Shown one piece after another: positions 51,233 through 61,322 of a stretch of 64,000 nucleotides of DNA (its first letter is position 1; every line of letters starts with the position of its first letter). This stretch comes from Thermoactinomyces vulgaris (GTDB taxonomy: Bacteria > Bacillota > Bacilli > Thermoactinomycetales > Thermoactinomycetaceae): positions 292,900 through 356,899 of the forward strand of contig NZ_REFP01000007.1 of NCBI RefSeq assembly GCF_003688725.1, read 5' to 3'. The notes under the pieces are model-generated. The model was not told the origin of the DNA. It made no database searches and saw only the letters and a program-made list of their open reading frames with translations. The translations under genes were made by a program, and so were the position numbers.

Positions 51233-51261
51233 TAGACAAAAGAGAATGAATAAGATAAAAT
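51233..51261 (+). promoter_or_regulatory. Promoter of lonA
   Basis: TAGACA (51233-51238), 17-base spacer, TAAAAT (51256-51261), 52 bases before the lonA start. Confidence 0.55.
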
Positions 51262-51313
51262 CGTACAAAGCTGGCATCCTGTTCCTTGTGTTGACAGCAA
51301 CGGAGGTGCATGT

Positions 51314-53662
51314 ATGGCTGTAAAAGAAGGGGAACAACATGTATTGCCTCTTTTGCCATTGAGAGGTTTGGTTGTATTTCCCACCATGGTTTTACATTTG
51401 GATGTAGGAAGAGAAAAGTCGGTTCAAGCATTGGAAAAGGCAATGGTGGACGACCAAAATTTGATTTTGCTTGCAACGCAAAAGGAGCTTCAAATAGAGG
51501 AACCCACCGAAGACGATATCTACCGGACCGGTACGATTGCAAAGGTTCGTCAAATGTTGAAGCTGCCAAACGGCACCATCCGGGTGCTTGTGGAAGGTTT
51601 GAAAAGGGCAAGCATCATTGAATACATGGATGATGAAGATTGTTACATCGTCCGGTATGAAGAATTGGCAGAAGAAGAAGAAGACGGCCTGGATACGGAG
51701 GCTCTGATGCGCGCTGTGTTGGAGCATTTTGAACAATACCTGCGCTTGTCCAAAAAGCTTTCGCCGGAAACGTATTCGGTCGTGGCGGATATTGATGAAC
51801 CGGGACGGCTGGCGGATATCATCGCATCGCATCTTCCGCTGAAGATTGCAGATAAGCAAACGATTGTGGAAACGTTGAACGTTCAAGCACGTCTCGAGAA
51901 ATTGTTGTCACTCATCCATAATGAAAAAGAAGTTCTGGAGTTGGAGAAAAAGATCAACTCCCGGGTCAAAAAACAGATGGAAAAAACGCAGAAAGAATAT
52001 TATCTGCGTGAGCAAATGAAAGCCATTCAAAAGGAACTGGGAGAAAAAGAAGGGCGCATGGGCGAAGTGGAAGAATTGAGGCAAAAACTGTCCGAGCTAA
52101 AAGCGCCTGAAGAGATCAAAGAAAAGATTGACAAGGAAATTGACCGTTTGGAAAAAATCCCGACCAGTTCCGCTGAAGGCGGTGTGGTTCGCAATTATAT
52201 TGATTGGTTATTGGATTTGCCGTGGCTTCATGAAACCGAAGACGATCTCAGCCTGGAGAAAGCAGAAAAAGTGCTGGACGAGGACCATTACGGATTGGAA
52301 AAAGTAAAGGAACGGGTGCTTGAGTACCTGGCTGTGCAGCAAATTGTCAAGAAAATGAAAGGCCCCATTCTTTGTCTGGCCGGCCCGCCGGGAGTCGGAA
52401 AAACTTCCTTGGCACGTTCCATTGCCCGTGCGCTGGGACGGAATTTTGTCCGTGTCTCATTGGGAGGCGTGCGGGATGAGGCGGAGATTCGCGGACATCG
52501 CCGCACTTATGTCGGTGCCATGCCGGGCAGGATCATTCAGGGAATGAAACAAGCACAAAGCACCAATCCGGTCTTTTTGCTGGATGAGATTGACAAGATG
52601 TCCATGGATTTCAGAGGTGATCCGGCTTCCGCGCTCTTGGAAGTCTTGGATCCGAACCAAAACCAGGCATTCAGCGATCACTACATCGAGATTCCGTATG
52701 ATTTGTCCAAAGTGATGTTTATCACCACGGCCAATGTGATCCACAATATTCCCCGTCCGTTGCTTGACCGGATGGAGGTCTTATACATTTCGGGCTATAC
52801 AGAAATTGAAAAAGAGCATATCGCCAAAGACCATCTGTTCCCCAAACAGTTAAAAGAACACGGATTGACCAAAGAAAACATGCAAATCCAGTCGGGGGCA
52901 TTGTTGAAATTGATCCGCAACTACACGCGGGAAGCCGGCGTCCGGAATCTGGAAAGAACGATCGGAACCTTGTGTCGGAAAGCGGCCAAACAAATTGTCT
53001 CCGGCAAGAAAAAGAAAGTGGTCATTACATCCAATAATTTGGAAAAATATTTGGGACCGGAGCGTTTCCGTTACGGACGGGCGGAAGAAAAGGATCAGGT
53101 CGGGATTGCGACCGGCCTGGCTTGGACGGAAGCGGGCGGGGACACGTTGTCCGTGGAAGTCTCCTTGTTGCCCGGAAACGGAAAGCTCACATTGACGGGG
53201 AAATTGGGAGACGTGATGAAAGAATCGGCCCAAGCCGCATTCAGTTACATCCGTTCCCGCGCCAAGGAATTGAACATTGATCCGTCTTTCCATGAGAAAC
53301 ATGACATTCATATCCACGTTCCGGAAGGAGCCATTCCCAAAGACGGCCCTTCAGCCGGAATTACCATGGCCACCGCTTTGGTTTCCGCATTGACCGGAAT
53401 TCCGGTTTCCCGTTTTGTGGCGATGACCGGGGAAATCACCTTGCGCGGACGGGTGCTGCCCATTGGCGGATTGAAGGAAAAATCGTTAAGTGCCCACCGG
53501 GCGGGCATCAAACATGTGTTGATCCCCAAGGACAATGAAAAAGATCTCCAAGACATTCCCAAAAGCGTGCGGAAAGAATTGGAGTTTACCGCGGTGGAGC
53601 ACATGGATGAAGTGTTGCGGTTGGCGTTAGTGAGGGATCCTTATGCTGGTGAAGAAAGCTGA
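51314..53662 (+). CDS. lonA: ATP-dependent protease LonA
   Basis: 782 residues. N-terminal substrate-recognition (LAN) domain and long coiled coil (about 1-310), AAA+ domain with [20 protein letters not shown] and [11 protein letters not shown], and protease domain with catalytic S680 ([12 protein letters not shown]) and the Lys of [14 protein letters not shown] about 43 residues further. General protein quality control, cytosolic, hexameric. ATG 51314 follows GGAGGTG. Its last codons overlap the start of engB by 20 bases, so both are on one transcript, as in Bacillus. Confidence 0.97.
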   Translation: MAVKEGEQHVLPLLPLRGLVVFPTMVLHLDVGREKSVQALEKAMVDDQNLILLATQKELQIEEPTEDDIYRTGTIAKVRQMLKLPNGTIRVLVEGLKRASIIEYMDDEDCYIVRYEELAEEEEDGLDTEALMRAVLEHFEQYLRLSKKLSPETYSVVADIDEPGRLADIIASHLPLKIADKQTIVETLNVQARLEKLLSLIHNEKEVLELEKKINSRVKKQMEKTQKEYYLREQMKAIQKELGEKEGRMGEVEELRQKLSELKAPEEIKEKIDKEIDRLEKIPTSSAEGGVVRNYIDWLLDLPWLHETEDDLSLEKAEKVLDEDHYGLEKVKERVLEYLAVQQIVKKMKGPILCLAGPPGVGKTSLARSIARALGRNFVRVSLGGVRDEAEIRGHRRTYVGAMPGRIIQGMKQAQSTNPVFLLDEIDKMSMDFRGDPASALLEVLDPNQNQAFSDHYIEIPYDLSKVMFITTANVIHNIPRPLLDRMEVLYISGYTEIEKEHIAKDHLFPKQLKEHGLTKENMQIQSGALLKLIRNYTREAGVRNLERTIGTLCRKAAKQIVSGKKKKVVITSNNLEKYLGPERFRYGRAEEKDQVGIATGLAWTEAGGDTLSVEVSLLPGNGKLTLTGKLGDVMKESAQAAFSYIRSRAKELNIDPSFHEKHDIHIHVPEGAIPKDGPSAGITMATALVSALTGIPVSRFVAMTGEITLRGRVLPIGGLKEKSLSAHRAGIKHVLIPKDNEKDLQDIPKSVRKELEFTAVEHMDEVLRLALVRDPYAGEES

Positions 53663-54239
53663 GTTTGTGATCAGTGCGGTGAAACCGGATCAATACCCCG
53701 ATGACGCCCTGCCGGAGATTGCTCTGGCCGGGCGTTCCAATGTGGGTAAATCATCGCTCATCAATTGTCTGATCAGAAGAAAAAATCTGGCGCGTACCAG
53801 TTCGAAACCTGGGAAAACCCAAACCATCAATTTTTACCGGATCAATGACCTTTTTTATTTTGCGGATGTTCCCGGATACGGATTTGCGCGCGTTCCGAAA
53901 GCGATGAAAAAACAGTGGGGAAAAATGATGGAAACTTATTTGCTGAAACGGGAACCGCTCAAGGCGGTGATCCAAGTGGTTGATTTGCGACACCCACCCT
54001 CGAAAGATGATCAGAATATGTACGAGTTTTTAACGTATTATTCCATCCCGACATGGGTCGTGGCCACCAAGGCAGATAAAGTTCCGAAGGGAAAATGGCA
54101 AAAGCATGCCAAGATCATCAGGGAAACTTTGAATATGGAAAAAGAAGATCCGTTCCTTCTCTTTTCCGCGCAAACTGCATATGGTAAAGAGCGGTTGTGG
54201 AACTTGATTGAGGAACAAGTGAACGCAAATCAGGATTAG
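53643..54239 (+). CDS. engB: Ribosome biogenesis GTPase YsxC/EngB
   Basis: 198 residues; essential GTPase needed for maturation of the large ribosomal subunit. G-domain motifs: [15 protein letters not shown] (G1), [14 protein letters not shown] (G2), [11 protein letters not shown] (G3), VATKADKV (G4) and [10 protein letters not shown] (G5). Start ATG 53643 overlaps lonA by 20 bases; GTG 53649 is also possible. ddl follows 21 bases later, not hemA as in B. subtilis. Confidence 0.95.
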   Translation: MLVKKAEFVISAVKPDQYPDDALPEIALAGRSNVGKSSLINCLIRRKNLARTSSKPGKTQTINFYRINDLFYFADVPGYGFARVPKAMKKQWGKMMETYLLKREPLKAVIQVVDLRHPPSKDDQNMYEFLTYYSIPTWVVATKADKVPKGKWQKHAKIIRETLNMEKEDPFLLFSAQTAYGKERLWNLIEEQVNANQD

Positions 54240-54259
54240 ACGGAAGAAAGGGTGGGAGA

Positions 54260-55357
54260 ATGGAGAAAAAAGTTCGTGTTGCGGTTTTGTTCGGAGGAAG
54301 ATCCGGGGAGCATGAAGTCTCTTTAAATTCGGCCGCATCCGTGATCCAGGCGATTGACCGGGACAAATACGAAGTGATTCCCGTTTGGATTTCGCATGAA
54401 GGACAATGGCATTTCGGGGAAAAAGCGATTCCCGCCATTGCCGGCACGCTTGAAAAAGAAGTTTGCGAGCAATTGCAAAACCATCTGCCGGCGCTTGTGT
54501 CCAAAGGAAGCGGAACCTTGCCTGCGTTTGCCCCGCATGAAGTGGATGTGGTGTTTCCTGTTTTGCACGGCACATACGGTGAAGACGGGACCATTCAGGG
54601 CATGTTGGAAGTGGCACAGATTCCTTATGTCGGAGCCGGGGTGTTGGCATCGGCTGTCGGCATGGATAAAGTGTTGGCGAAGAAAGTGTTTGAACAAGAG
54701 GGTCTTCCGCAAGGCAAATATGTTTATTTCTTGAAGTCAGAGCTTGAGAAAGACATCGAGAGCGTGATCGAAAAAGTGGAACAAGCGCTTGGCTATCCCT
54801 GCTTTGTCAAACCGGCCAATCTGGGTTCCAGTGTGGGGATTTCCAAGGCAAAAGACCGTGAAGCATTGACGGAGGCTTTGCAGTTGGCTGCCCAATATGA
54901 CCGGAAGGTGATTGTGGAAGAGTTTATTCCCGCGCATGAGGTGGAAGTGGCCGTGTTGGGAAATGATGAACCGCAAGCTTCCATGCCGGGGGAAATCGTA
55001 TCTTCCAATGAATTTTATGATTATAAAGCCAAGTATATTGACGGGAAATCCGTGATGCGGATTCCGGCCGAACTTCCGGAAGAGACAACCGGCAAGGTCC
55101 GGCAACTGGCGATTCAGGCATACAAAGCCATTGATTGCAGCGGCCTGGCGCGGGTGGACTTTTTCATCCGCAAAGACAACGGCCGAGTGTTGATCAATGA
55201 GATTAACACCATGCCGGGCTTTACGCCTTACAGCATGTATCCGAAATTGTGGGAGCATTCGGGGGTTTCTTATCCGGAATTAATTTCCAAACTGATTGAG
55301 TTGGCACTTCAGCGTTATGAGGAAAAATCCAATTTGAAAACTGTTTTTGACCTTTAA
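54260..55357 (+). CDS. ddl: D-alanine--D-alanine ligase
   Basis: 365 residues. ATP-grasp enzyme that makes the D-Ala-D-Ala end of the peptidoglycan stem. N-terminal VAVLFGGRSGEHEVSLNSA, VFPVLHGTYGEDGTIQGMLE, the ATP-grasp lid YPCFVKPANLGSSVGISK, VEEFIPAHEVEVAVLG, and the C-terminal LARVDFFIRKDNGRVLINEINTMPGFTPYSMYP (metal and D-Ala pocket) are typical. Omega-loop residues YDYKAKY-like (FYDYKAKYID) indicate a D-Ala-D-Ala rather than D-Ala-D-Lac enzyme. ATG 54260 follows AAAGGGTGGGAG. Confidence 0.95.
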   Translation: MEKKVRVAVLFGGRSGEHEVSLNSAASVIQAIDRDKYEVIPVWISHEGQWHFGEKAIPAIAGTLEKEVCEQLQNHLPALVSKGSGTLPAFAPHEVDVVFPVLHGTYGEDGTIQGMLEVAQIPYVGAGVLASAVGMDKVLAKKVFEQEGLPQGKYVYFLKSELEKDIESVIEKVEQALGYPCFVKPANLGSSVGISKAKDREALTEALQLAAQYDRKVIVEEFIPAHEVEVAVLGNDEPQASMPGEIVSSNEFYDYKAKYIDGKSVMRIPAELPEETTGKVRQLAIQAYKAIDCSGLARVDFFIRKDNGRVLINEINTMPGFTPYSMYPKLWEHSGVSYPELISKLIELALQRYEEKSNLKTVFDL

Positions 55358-55360
55358 GCA

Positions 55361-55394
55361 AAAAAGGGCTGTCGCGATCCGCACAGCCCTTTTT
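55361..55394. terminator. Bidirectional terminator between ddl and map
   Basis: Stem AAAAAGGGCTGT / ACAGCCCTTTTT with a 10-base loop; T and A tracts on both sides serve both convergent genes. Confidence 0.88.
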
Positions 55395-55401
55395 CTTTCG
55401 C

Positions 55402-56169
55402 TTAAAAATCAAAGGTTTCATCCGGTTGCCGGGTCAGGATGAGCGGCCCGTCTTTGGTGATTGCCACGGTGTGTTCGTATTGCGCCGACAAACTTCCGTC
55501 CACTGTTTTGGCCGTCCATCCGTCCTCCATGATTTTGACCAAATGGTTACCCAAGTTCAGCATGGGTTCAATCGTGATCACCATTCCTTCTTTTAATTCG
55601 GCCCCCTGGCCGGGCGGGCCGAAATGGGGAACTTCGGGGAGTTCATGAATGCGCCGGCCGATCCCGTGTCCGATAAACGAACGGACCACCGACATTCCGT
55701 TTTCCTCGGCATAAGACTGGATGGCATGGGAAATGTCCCCGATCCGGTTGCCGGGTTTGGCTTGTTCAATGCCTTTATATAATGCGGCTTTGGTGACGGT
55801 TAATAAGTTTCGGGCCGCTTCGGAAATCTCCCCCACTGCATAAGACCAAGCCGAGTCGGCCAACCAGCCGTCCAGGTTGACGACCATATCAATGCAAACA
55901 ATGTCTCCTTCTTTCAGCGGTGTTTTCCGGGGAAAACCGTGGCACACCTCATCGTTGACCGAAGCACAGGTGGCATAAGGATAGCCCATGTATCCTTTTT
56001 GTTCCGGGGTGGCCCCGTGTTGCTTCAAAAACTGTTCCACCCATTCGTCAATCTCAAGTGTTGTCACTCCCGGCTGAATCCGTTTCTTCAAGTGCTGATG
56101 ACATTGGGCAAGAAGTTTTCCCGCTTCATGCATTTTACGGATTTCCCGGGGGCTTTTTAATGAAATCAT
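55402..56169 (-). CDS. map: Methionine aminopeptidase, type I
   Basis: 255 residues; removes the N-terminal Met of new proteins. All five metal ligands are in place: two Asp in VCIDMVVNLDGWLADSAW, His in GHGIGRRIHE, Glu in TIEPML and Glu in QYEHTVAI; the substrate-contact His is in EVCHGFP. The W and S in ADSAWSY differ from the usual GDTA(R/K)TF and may alter substrate use. Being outside the ribosomal-protein cluster, where most Bacillales keep map, it is probably a second copy like YflG. Start ATG 56169. The upstream 300 bases have no clear gene. Confidence 0.9.
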   Translation of the reverse strand: MISLKSPREIRKMHEAGKLLAQCHQHLKKRIQPGVTTLEIDEWVEQFLKQHGATPEQKGYMGYPYATCASVNDEVCHGFPRKTPLKEGDIVCIDMVVNLDGWLADSAWSYAVGEISEAARNLLTVTKAALYKGIEQAKPGNRIGDISHAIQSYAEENGMSVVRSFIGHGIGRRIHELPEVPHFGPPGQGAELKEGMVITIEPMLNLGNHLVKIMEDGWTAKTVDGSLSAQYEHTVAITKDGPLILTRQPDETFDF

Positions 56170-56473
56170 CCCGCGATCTCTCCCTTGTTTTCTTCATCGG
56201 AATGTGTACCGTTTTTCACCATTAAGTTATTCACAAACCATTGAGGGATTGCAATTCCCATAAGAAAGGGGCGGTTTCACAGACCGGTTTCAGCAAGAAA
56301 ACCACCGGCATCCCCGGTTGTCCCATCCTCATGCACCGGGGCCGGTGGATTTGGCCGGCGATGATTCATCATGCCCTTCCCATTTCCGGTAAACGGTCCG
56401 CCGGGAATCTCCGGTTGACCTGATGAAGACCGGGTTTCCGGAACGTTTGTCCAACGTCGCTTGCATGACCGGA
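56170..56473. other. 304-base stretch without a convincing gene
   Basis: It has the normal base composition of the region and is rich in CCGG words. On the minus strand a 45-codon frame (56329-56466, beginning MQATLDKRSGN) looks protein-like but has no ribosome site. No repeat, terminator or RNA pattern was recognised; the promoter of map should lie near 56170-56230. Confidence 0.4.
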
Positions 56474-56944
56474 TTATTTTTTGGAGATAAAAACCAGTCC
56501 CAAGATCACGATCAAGACGGGCCAATAAGCATGAAAGACCGAAGTGATCGGGGAAACCAAAGGAAGTTCGGTGATGCCCGGGTATGCAAAAATTCCCGTC
56601 AATATCAAAATCACCCCGACCAAAGCCGTGATTTTGCTTTTATTAATGGTAAATTGCAACAAAACGACCAATCCGAAAAGAGCAACCAATATGCTCCAAT
56701 GTTTGGGCCAGCCGTTGACGTATTTCAATCCCCAGGCCGTGACACTGATGGTGGCGGCGAAACCGGCCCATAAGGTCAACGTGCTGATTTTCTTCAAGAT
56801 TCCGACATAAAGCAAAAGGACACTGAACAAGAATATGAGAAACGGCCAAGTGATCAAGGAAGCAAGAGAAGTGAGATCGGTTTGGACAAGCAGAAGGATG
56901 ATTCCGACCAGTGTGATGATAAAACCGATAATCTTTGTTTGCAT
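56474..56944 (-). CDS. Multi-helix membrane protein, LiaI/DUF5668-like
   Basis: 156 residues from ATG 56944 (GGAGAAGGGG upstream). About five or six hydrophobic helices with short loops: IIGFIITLVGIILLLVQ, ASLITWPFLIFLFSVLLLYVGILK, LTLWAGFAATISVTAWG, WSILVALFGLVVLLQF, ALVGVILILTGIFAY and WPVLIVILGLVFISKK. The repeated WP-hydrophobic pattern is like the small membrane domains of LiaI/LiaF-type and DUF5668 proteins. No enzymatic motif. Possibly a stand-alone gene. Confidence 0.6.
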   Translation of the reverse strand: MQTKIIGFIITLVGIILLLVQTDLTSLASLITWPFLIFLFSVLLLYVGILKKISTLTLWAGFAATISVTAWGLKYVNGWPKHWSILVALFGLVVLLQFTINKSKITALVGVILILTGIFAYPGITELPLVSPITSVFHAYWPVLIVILGLVFISKK

Positions 56945-57128
56945 AACCCCTTCTCCCTTTGTCAATAAGTAGAATTTTCCTTTTACATCTTATCACAATT
57001 TCAGCAGGAGCAAGGTACAGATTTATCGATCCGGCCGGTTTTATCCTGCCGGCCGTGAAGAAAAAATGAAGAAAGGGTTGGGAAGCAGAAAACGGCTGAA
57101 TAAAAGCGGGACAAAACATACGCTTTGG

Positions 57129-57974
57129 TTAGCCGTTTTGCTGCTGTCCTTTAGAAACGAGCCGTTTTTCAATGATCGCGATCAACTGATACATGATGGT
57201 GGCGATGACCGCCACGATCATCAGGCTTAACATCACAAGATGCAGATTAAACACTTGGAAACCGTAAATCATCAAGTAACCGAGTCCCTGTTTGGAGACC
57301 AAAAACTCGCCGACGATGACCCCCACCCATGACAACCCGACATTGACCTTCAAGGCGGCAATCATATCGGGAATGGCGGCGGGAAAGATGATCTTCCAAA
57401 AGATTTGGCTGCGGCTGGCCCCAAACGAACGGGCCAAAATGAGATAACTGGAATCCACACTTTGAAAACTGGTGTAAATGACGATGGTCGTAATGATCAC
57501 GGTGATGGCGATTCCCATGGCCAGAATGGAGATGAAGCCGGAACCAAACGAAACAATGAACAGGGGGCCGAGCGACACTTTCGGCATGCTGTTTAAAACG
57601 ACCAGATAGGGGTCCAGAACACGGGATAAAAACGGCGAAGCCCATATAATGGTGGCCAGGATGACCCCGGATAGGGTGCCGATCAAAAAGCCGGCGATGG
57701 TTTCCATCGATGTGATTGCGATATGGGCATATAATTCCCCGGAACGGGCCAATTCGGCCGCTTGCTTCATCATGAGCGAAGGACTGCTGAATAAAAAGGA
57801 GTCAATCCAACCGGCCCGGGCCCCCCATTCCCATGCAAAGACAAAACCGACCAGGATCAGGAAGCGCAAGAACCAAACCCCGATTTGCCGGAGCCGCAAC
57901 CGGCGCAGGAAATCGGCATGTGAGGGGCTCTTGGCCCCCTTGGTCAACCACTTTTTCCATGAAAAGAAGCTCAT
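57129..57974 (-). CDS. ABC transporter permease, SsuC/ThiX-like
   Basis: 281 residues from ATG 57974 (AGGAGGTGG upstream). Six helices and the EAA loop SSYLILARSFGASRSQIFWKIIFPAAIPDMIAALKVNVGLSW, preceded by VVLNSMPKVSLGPLFIVSFGSG, which mark the nitrate/sulfonate/taurine-type permease group. The start overlaps the stop of the ATPase gene by 4 bases (ATGA). Third gene of a minus-strand operon whose binding protein is NMT1/THI5-like. Confidence 0.88.
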   Translation of the reverse strand: MSFFSWKKWLTKGAKSPSHADFLRRLRLRQIGVWFLRFLILVGFVFAWEWGARAGWIDSFLFSSPSLMMKQAAELARSGELYAHIAITSMETIAGFLIGTLSGVILATIIWASPFLSRVLDPYLVVLNSMPKVSLGPLFIVSFGSGFISILAMGIAITVIITTIVIYTSFQSVDSSYLILARSFGASRSQIFWKIIFPAAIPDMIAALKVNVGLSWVGVIVGEFLVSKQGLGYLMIYGFQVFNLHLVMLSLMIVAVIATIMYQLIAIIEKRLVSKGQQQNG

Positions 57975-58744
57975 GGTTGTTCCACCTCCTGCCACAACTG
58001 TTCAAACAGCCGGCGAAAAACAGGATGGCTGCGGGATTTGAGCGCAGACAAAGCGCGGATTTCTTCCGGAACGACCATCGTTTTTTGAATGGTTCCGGGA
58101 CGTCCGCCCATCACCAATATCCGGTCGCCCACCGCCAGGGCTTCTTCCAGGTCATGGGTCACAAGGACAGCAGTTTTCTTGTGTCGTTTCATGACATCCA
58201 TCAACAAGTCTTCCAAAGCGATTTTGTTTTGAATATCCAGAGCCGAAAAGGGTTCATCCAACAGCAGGATTTCCGGATTGACGGCTAATGTGCGGACCAG
58301 CGCCACCCGTTGCCGCATGCCGCCGGACAATTGGGACGGATATTGATGGGATGTATGTTCCAGACCCATTTGTTTGAGCAGATGAAGGGCGTACTCAATG
58401 CGCTCGGGCGTGTTTTGTTTCCGGAATTCCAAGCCCAAAATCATGTTTTTGAGGACGGTGCGCCATTCCAGCAATCCGTCCTTTTGCAGCATGTAACCGG
58501 TGTATTTGGCTGCATGGGTTTTCCCTTCTTTGCCGAACAACCGAATTTGCCCCGACGTCTGTTTGTAAATGCCGGCCAGAAGCGAGAGGATAGTGCTTTT
58601 TCCGCACCCGCTGGGACCGACTAAAACCAGGGTTTCTCCTTGTTCGACGGTGAAATTGATGTCCCGGATGGCGGTGACTTCTTCTTCTTTGCTGAAGAAG
58701 GTATGCGTCACGTTCTGAAACTGGATGGCCGGTGTGGGTTTCAT
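57971..58744 (-). CDS. ABC transporter ATP-binding protein of the NMT1-like importer
   Basis: 257 residues. Walker A GPSGCGKST, Q-loop YMLQKDGLLEWRTVLKN, signature LSGGMRQRVALVRTLA, Walker B ILLLDEPFSALD and switch VTHDLEEA. The YMLQ(K/R)D.LL.WRTV pattern separates this group (HMP/pyrimidine or related importers) from SsuB, which has MFQE. Starts within the stop of the binding-protein gene (ATGA, 58741-58744), showing translational coupling of all three genes. Confidence 0.9.
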   Translation of the reverse strand: MKPTPAIQFQNVTHTFFSKEEEVTAIRDINFTVEQGETLVLVGPSGCGKSTILSLLAGIYKQTSGQIRLFGKEGKTHAAKYTGYMLQKDGLLEWRTVLKNMILGLEFRKQNTPERIEYALHLLKQMGLEHTSHQYPSQLSGGMRQRVALVRTLAVNPEILLLDEPFSALDIQNKIALEDLLMDVMKRHKKTAVLVTHDLEEALAVGDRILVMGGRPGTIQKTMVVPEEIRALSALKSRSHPVFRRLFEQLWQEVEQP

Positions 58745-59763
58745 GGTGTCCCCCCTTTGAGTTCATCCACAATTTTTTGGCTGATGTGAGGATCGATCAG
58801 TTGTTCATAAGGGACGTTTTTGGGCAATTCGCCGGCTTGGGACATAATCCGGAGGAAATGCCCGTATTCATCCGGATCGATGACGGGATTGTCTGCATAA
58901 GAATCCTGATCTTTATAGCGTTTGATTACACGAATCAAGATGGAGCGGTCGGTATCGGGAAAATAACTTTGGATGGCGGAGGCAATTTCTTCGGGGGAGT
59001 GGTTCTTCACCCAGATTTGTCCTTTGTACACGGCCCGGACAAATTTTTGGGCAATATCCGGATTTTCGCGGAGCCACTTCTCTTTCGCCAAGTAACAGGT
59101 GTAGGGGAGACGGCCGCTTTCTTTTCCAAACGATGCGACGATGTATCCTTTGCCTTCGGCTTCGATTTTGGAAGCAACGGGTTCAAACAGTTGGGCAAAA
59201 TCGCCGGTTCCGGCCAAAAACGCATTTCCCAAATTTTGATAATCGACATTTTGGATGATTCGCACATCTTGATGGGGGATCAATTGATTTTTCCGTTGTA
59301 CATATTCACTGACCATTTCCGGCATGCCGCCCCGCCGTTGCCCCAACAACGATTGGCCTTTTAACATTTGCCAATCAAATTGCGGGACGGGTTTGCGGGA
59401 TACCAAAAACGATCCGTCGGTTTGGGTGAGTTGTGCAAAGGCTTTGACCGTATCGGAACGGGAACGGGCGGTGACATAGATGCCGGCTTCCACGCCGACC
59501 AGAACGATATCGGATTCCCCGGCCAGGAGGGTGGTCATGGTTTTGTCCCCGCCGTTTCCGTTGACCAGTTCAACCGACAATCCTTCTTGTTCGAAAAAGC
59601 CTTGGCTTAAGGCCACATACTGCGGTGCGTAAAAGATGGAATGAGTCACCTCGACCAGCCGGATGTTGGATTTATTGTCAGAGGAAGATGTGCATGCCGT
59701 TGACAAAAAGACAAGAGAAAGAACGAGCAGGATACTAGGAAGCCGCTTGACAGACCTTTTCAA
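58741..59763 (-). CDS. Substrate-binding lipoprotein, NMT1/THI5-like
   Basis: 340 residues from TTG 59763, which has GAGGTGA just upstream; ATG 59790 would give an unlikely polar extension. Signal peptide with lipobox LSTAC (C24). The fold signature is VTHSIFYAPQYVALSQGFFEQEGLSVELVNGNGGDKTMTTLLAGESDIVLVG, then LVSRKPVPQFDW and GQRRGGMPEMV. Such proteins bind thiamine precursors (formylaminopyrimidine) or other small N- or S-compounds. No TPP riboswitch was seen upstream, so thiamine linkage is not supported by regulation. Divergent from hemA. Confidence 0.85.
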   Translation of the reverse strand: MKRSVKRLPSILLVLSLVFLSTACTSSSDNKSNIRLVEVTHSIFYAPQYVALSQGFFEQEGLSVELVNGNGGDKTMTTLLAGESDIVLVGVEAGIYVTARSRSDTVKAFAQLTQTDGSFLVSRKPVPQFDWQMLKGQSLLGQRRGGMPEMVSEYVQRKNQLIPHQDVRIIQNVDYQNLGNAFLAGTGDFAQLFEPVASKIEAEGKGYIVASFGKESGRLPYTCYLAKEKWLRENPDIAQKFVRAVYKGQIWVKNHSPEEIASAIQSYFPDTDRSILIRVIKRYKDQDSYADNPVIDPDEYGHFLRIMSQAGELPKNVPYEQLIDPHISQKIVDELKGGTP

Positions 59764-59895
59764 GTCGATCACCTCATTTAAATTAGGCATGGATCTATAT
59801 TTCCATTATATAATAAGATTGCCAATATTTGTTCAATGGGATTCCGGTGGCTTCAAAATGTGTTCACACCCGTTTTTCCGGGGATTACAACAGTA

Positions 59896-59904
59896 TGTTA
59901 TAAT
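59896..59904 (+). promoter_or_regulatory. Extended -10 promoter of hemA
   Basis: TGT followed by TATAAT (59899-59904); no good -35 at 17 bases, which is common for TGn-extended promoters. About 58 bases before the hemA start. Confidence 0.55.
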
Positions 59905-59961
59905 GAAGTTTGATTCATCGCAGATTTGTGCCCAGTGTTGGGATTCGAGGTGAAGAGCAAC

Positions 59962-61308
59962 ATGCATATACTGACCATTGGACTGAATCACGAGACAGCT
60001 CCGGTTGAATTGAGGGAAAGGCTTGCCTTTTCGGAAGACCGCTTGGATTATGCTTTAAGAACGTTGCGGGATATGAAAAGCATTATGGAATGCGTGATCT
60101 TGAGCACTTGTAACCGTATGGAGCTTTATGTGGTTTGTGACCAGCTCCACACCGGTGAATATTACGCCAAAACTTTTATTGAGAACTGGTTTCGTATCCC
60201 CAAAGAAGAGTTTTGCGATTACCTTTATGTGAAAAAGAACGAAGATGCCGTCCGGCATTTGTTTCATGTCGTTTGCGGCATGAATTCCTTGGTGCTGGGC
60301 GAAACCCAAATCCTGGGACAGGTGAAACAAGCCTTTTTCACAGCGATGGAAAGCAAAACAACCGGAACGTTATTCAATACATTGTTTAAACAGGCCGTCA
60401 CGTTTGGAAAACGCGTTCATTCAGAAACCGAGATCGGACAAAATGCCGTATCCGTCAGTTATGTTGCTGTGGAATTGGGCAAGAAAATGTTTGACTCCTT
60501 TGAGGATAAAACGATTCTTTTGGTCGGTGCGGGGGAAATGAGTGAATTGACGGCGAAACATTTTTATTCCAACGGGGCAAAGCGTGTACAAGTTGTCAAC
60601 CGGACCTTTTCGAAAGCGGAGGAGCTGGCCGGAAAGTTTCACGGGGAAGCAAGGCCATGGGAAGATTTGATTGCTTGCCTGAAAGAAGCGGATATCGTGG
60701 TCAGTTCCACCGGAGCCAAGGAGCCGGTCTTGACCCGTTCCATGGTGGAACCGGTTTTAAAAAGCCGCCGGTCCCCGCTTTTCTTGATCGATATCGCCGT
60801 GCCCCGGGACATCGAACCGTCCATTGCCGGGCTGGAGTCCGTGTTTTTATATGACATTGATGATTTACGTGAAATTGCTGAATCCAACATGTCCCTCAGG
60901 CAGAAAGAAGCCGAAAAAATCAAGGGCTGGATTGAGGAAGAGGTTCGGGAATTTAACACATGGCTGGACACTTTGGGTGTGGTTCCCCTGATCTCGGCGC
61001 TCAGGGAAAAAGCGCTGTCCATTCAGGAAGATGCCGTGAACAAAATCGAACGGAAGTTGCCGGAGATGACCGAGCGGGAAAAACGGGTCATTCGCAAACA
61101 TACCAAGAGCATTGTGAACCAAATGATGCGTGATCCGATTGTCCGCCTGAAGGAACTGGCCACCACGCCACAAAAAGAAGCAGCACAGGAAATGTTTGTT
61201 TATTTGTTTGCTTTGGAAGAGCTTTTAAAACAGGAAGATGAGGAAGAACCGGCCAAAGTGGAAGTGAAAAATCCAGCGCTTGGTCAAGAGGCTTGGGCCC
61301 GCATTTAA
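59962..61308 (+). CDS. hemA: Glutamyl-tRNA reductase
   Basis: First committed enzyme of C5-pathway tetrapyrrole synthesis: reduces Glu-tRNA to glutamate-1-semialdehyde with NADPH. 448 residues. Catalytic C50 in VILSTCNRMELY; H-rich VVCGMNSLVLGETQILGQVKQAF; nucleotide fold KTILLVGAGEMSELTAKHF; C-terminal dimerisation helices. ATG 59962 follows GAGGTGAAGAGC; the longer in-frame start 59926 lacks a site. The N-terminal region can also respond to heme in the enteric homologue; not assessable here. Confidence 0.96.
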   Translation: MHILTIGLNHETAPVELRERLAFSEDRLDYALRTLRDMKSIMECVILSTCNRMELYVVCDQLHTGEYYAKTFIENWFRIPKEEFCDYLYVKKNEDAVRHLFHVVCGMNSLVLGETQILGQVKQAFFTAMESKTTGTLFNTLFKQAVTFGKRVHSETEIGQNAVSVSYVAVELGKKMFDSFEDKTILLVGAGEMSELTAKHFYSNGAKRVQVVNRTFSKAEELAGKFHGEARPWEDLIACLKEADIVVSSTGAKEPVLTRSMVEPVLKSRRSPLFLIDIAVPRDIEPSIAGLESVFLYDIDDLREIAESNMSLRQKEAEKIKGWIEEEVREFNTWLDTLGVVPLISALREKALSIQEDAVNKIERKLPEMTEREKRVIRKHTKSIVNQMMRDPIVRLKELATTPQKEAAQEMFVYLFALEELLKQEDEEEPAKVEVKNPALGQEAWARI

Positions 61309-61322
61309 AGGAGGAAACCTTG

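Noticed and set aside
56329-56466. 45-codon frame on the minus strand between map and the membrane protein gene
   Set aside because: It has no ribosome site and no recognisable family; kept only as a note.
59764-59961. TPP riboswitch upstream of the NMT1/THI5-like importer
   Set aside because: The conserved CTGAGA and ACCTGA-type words are absent on the minus strand, and the leader is too short.
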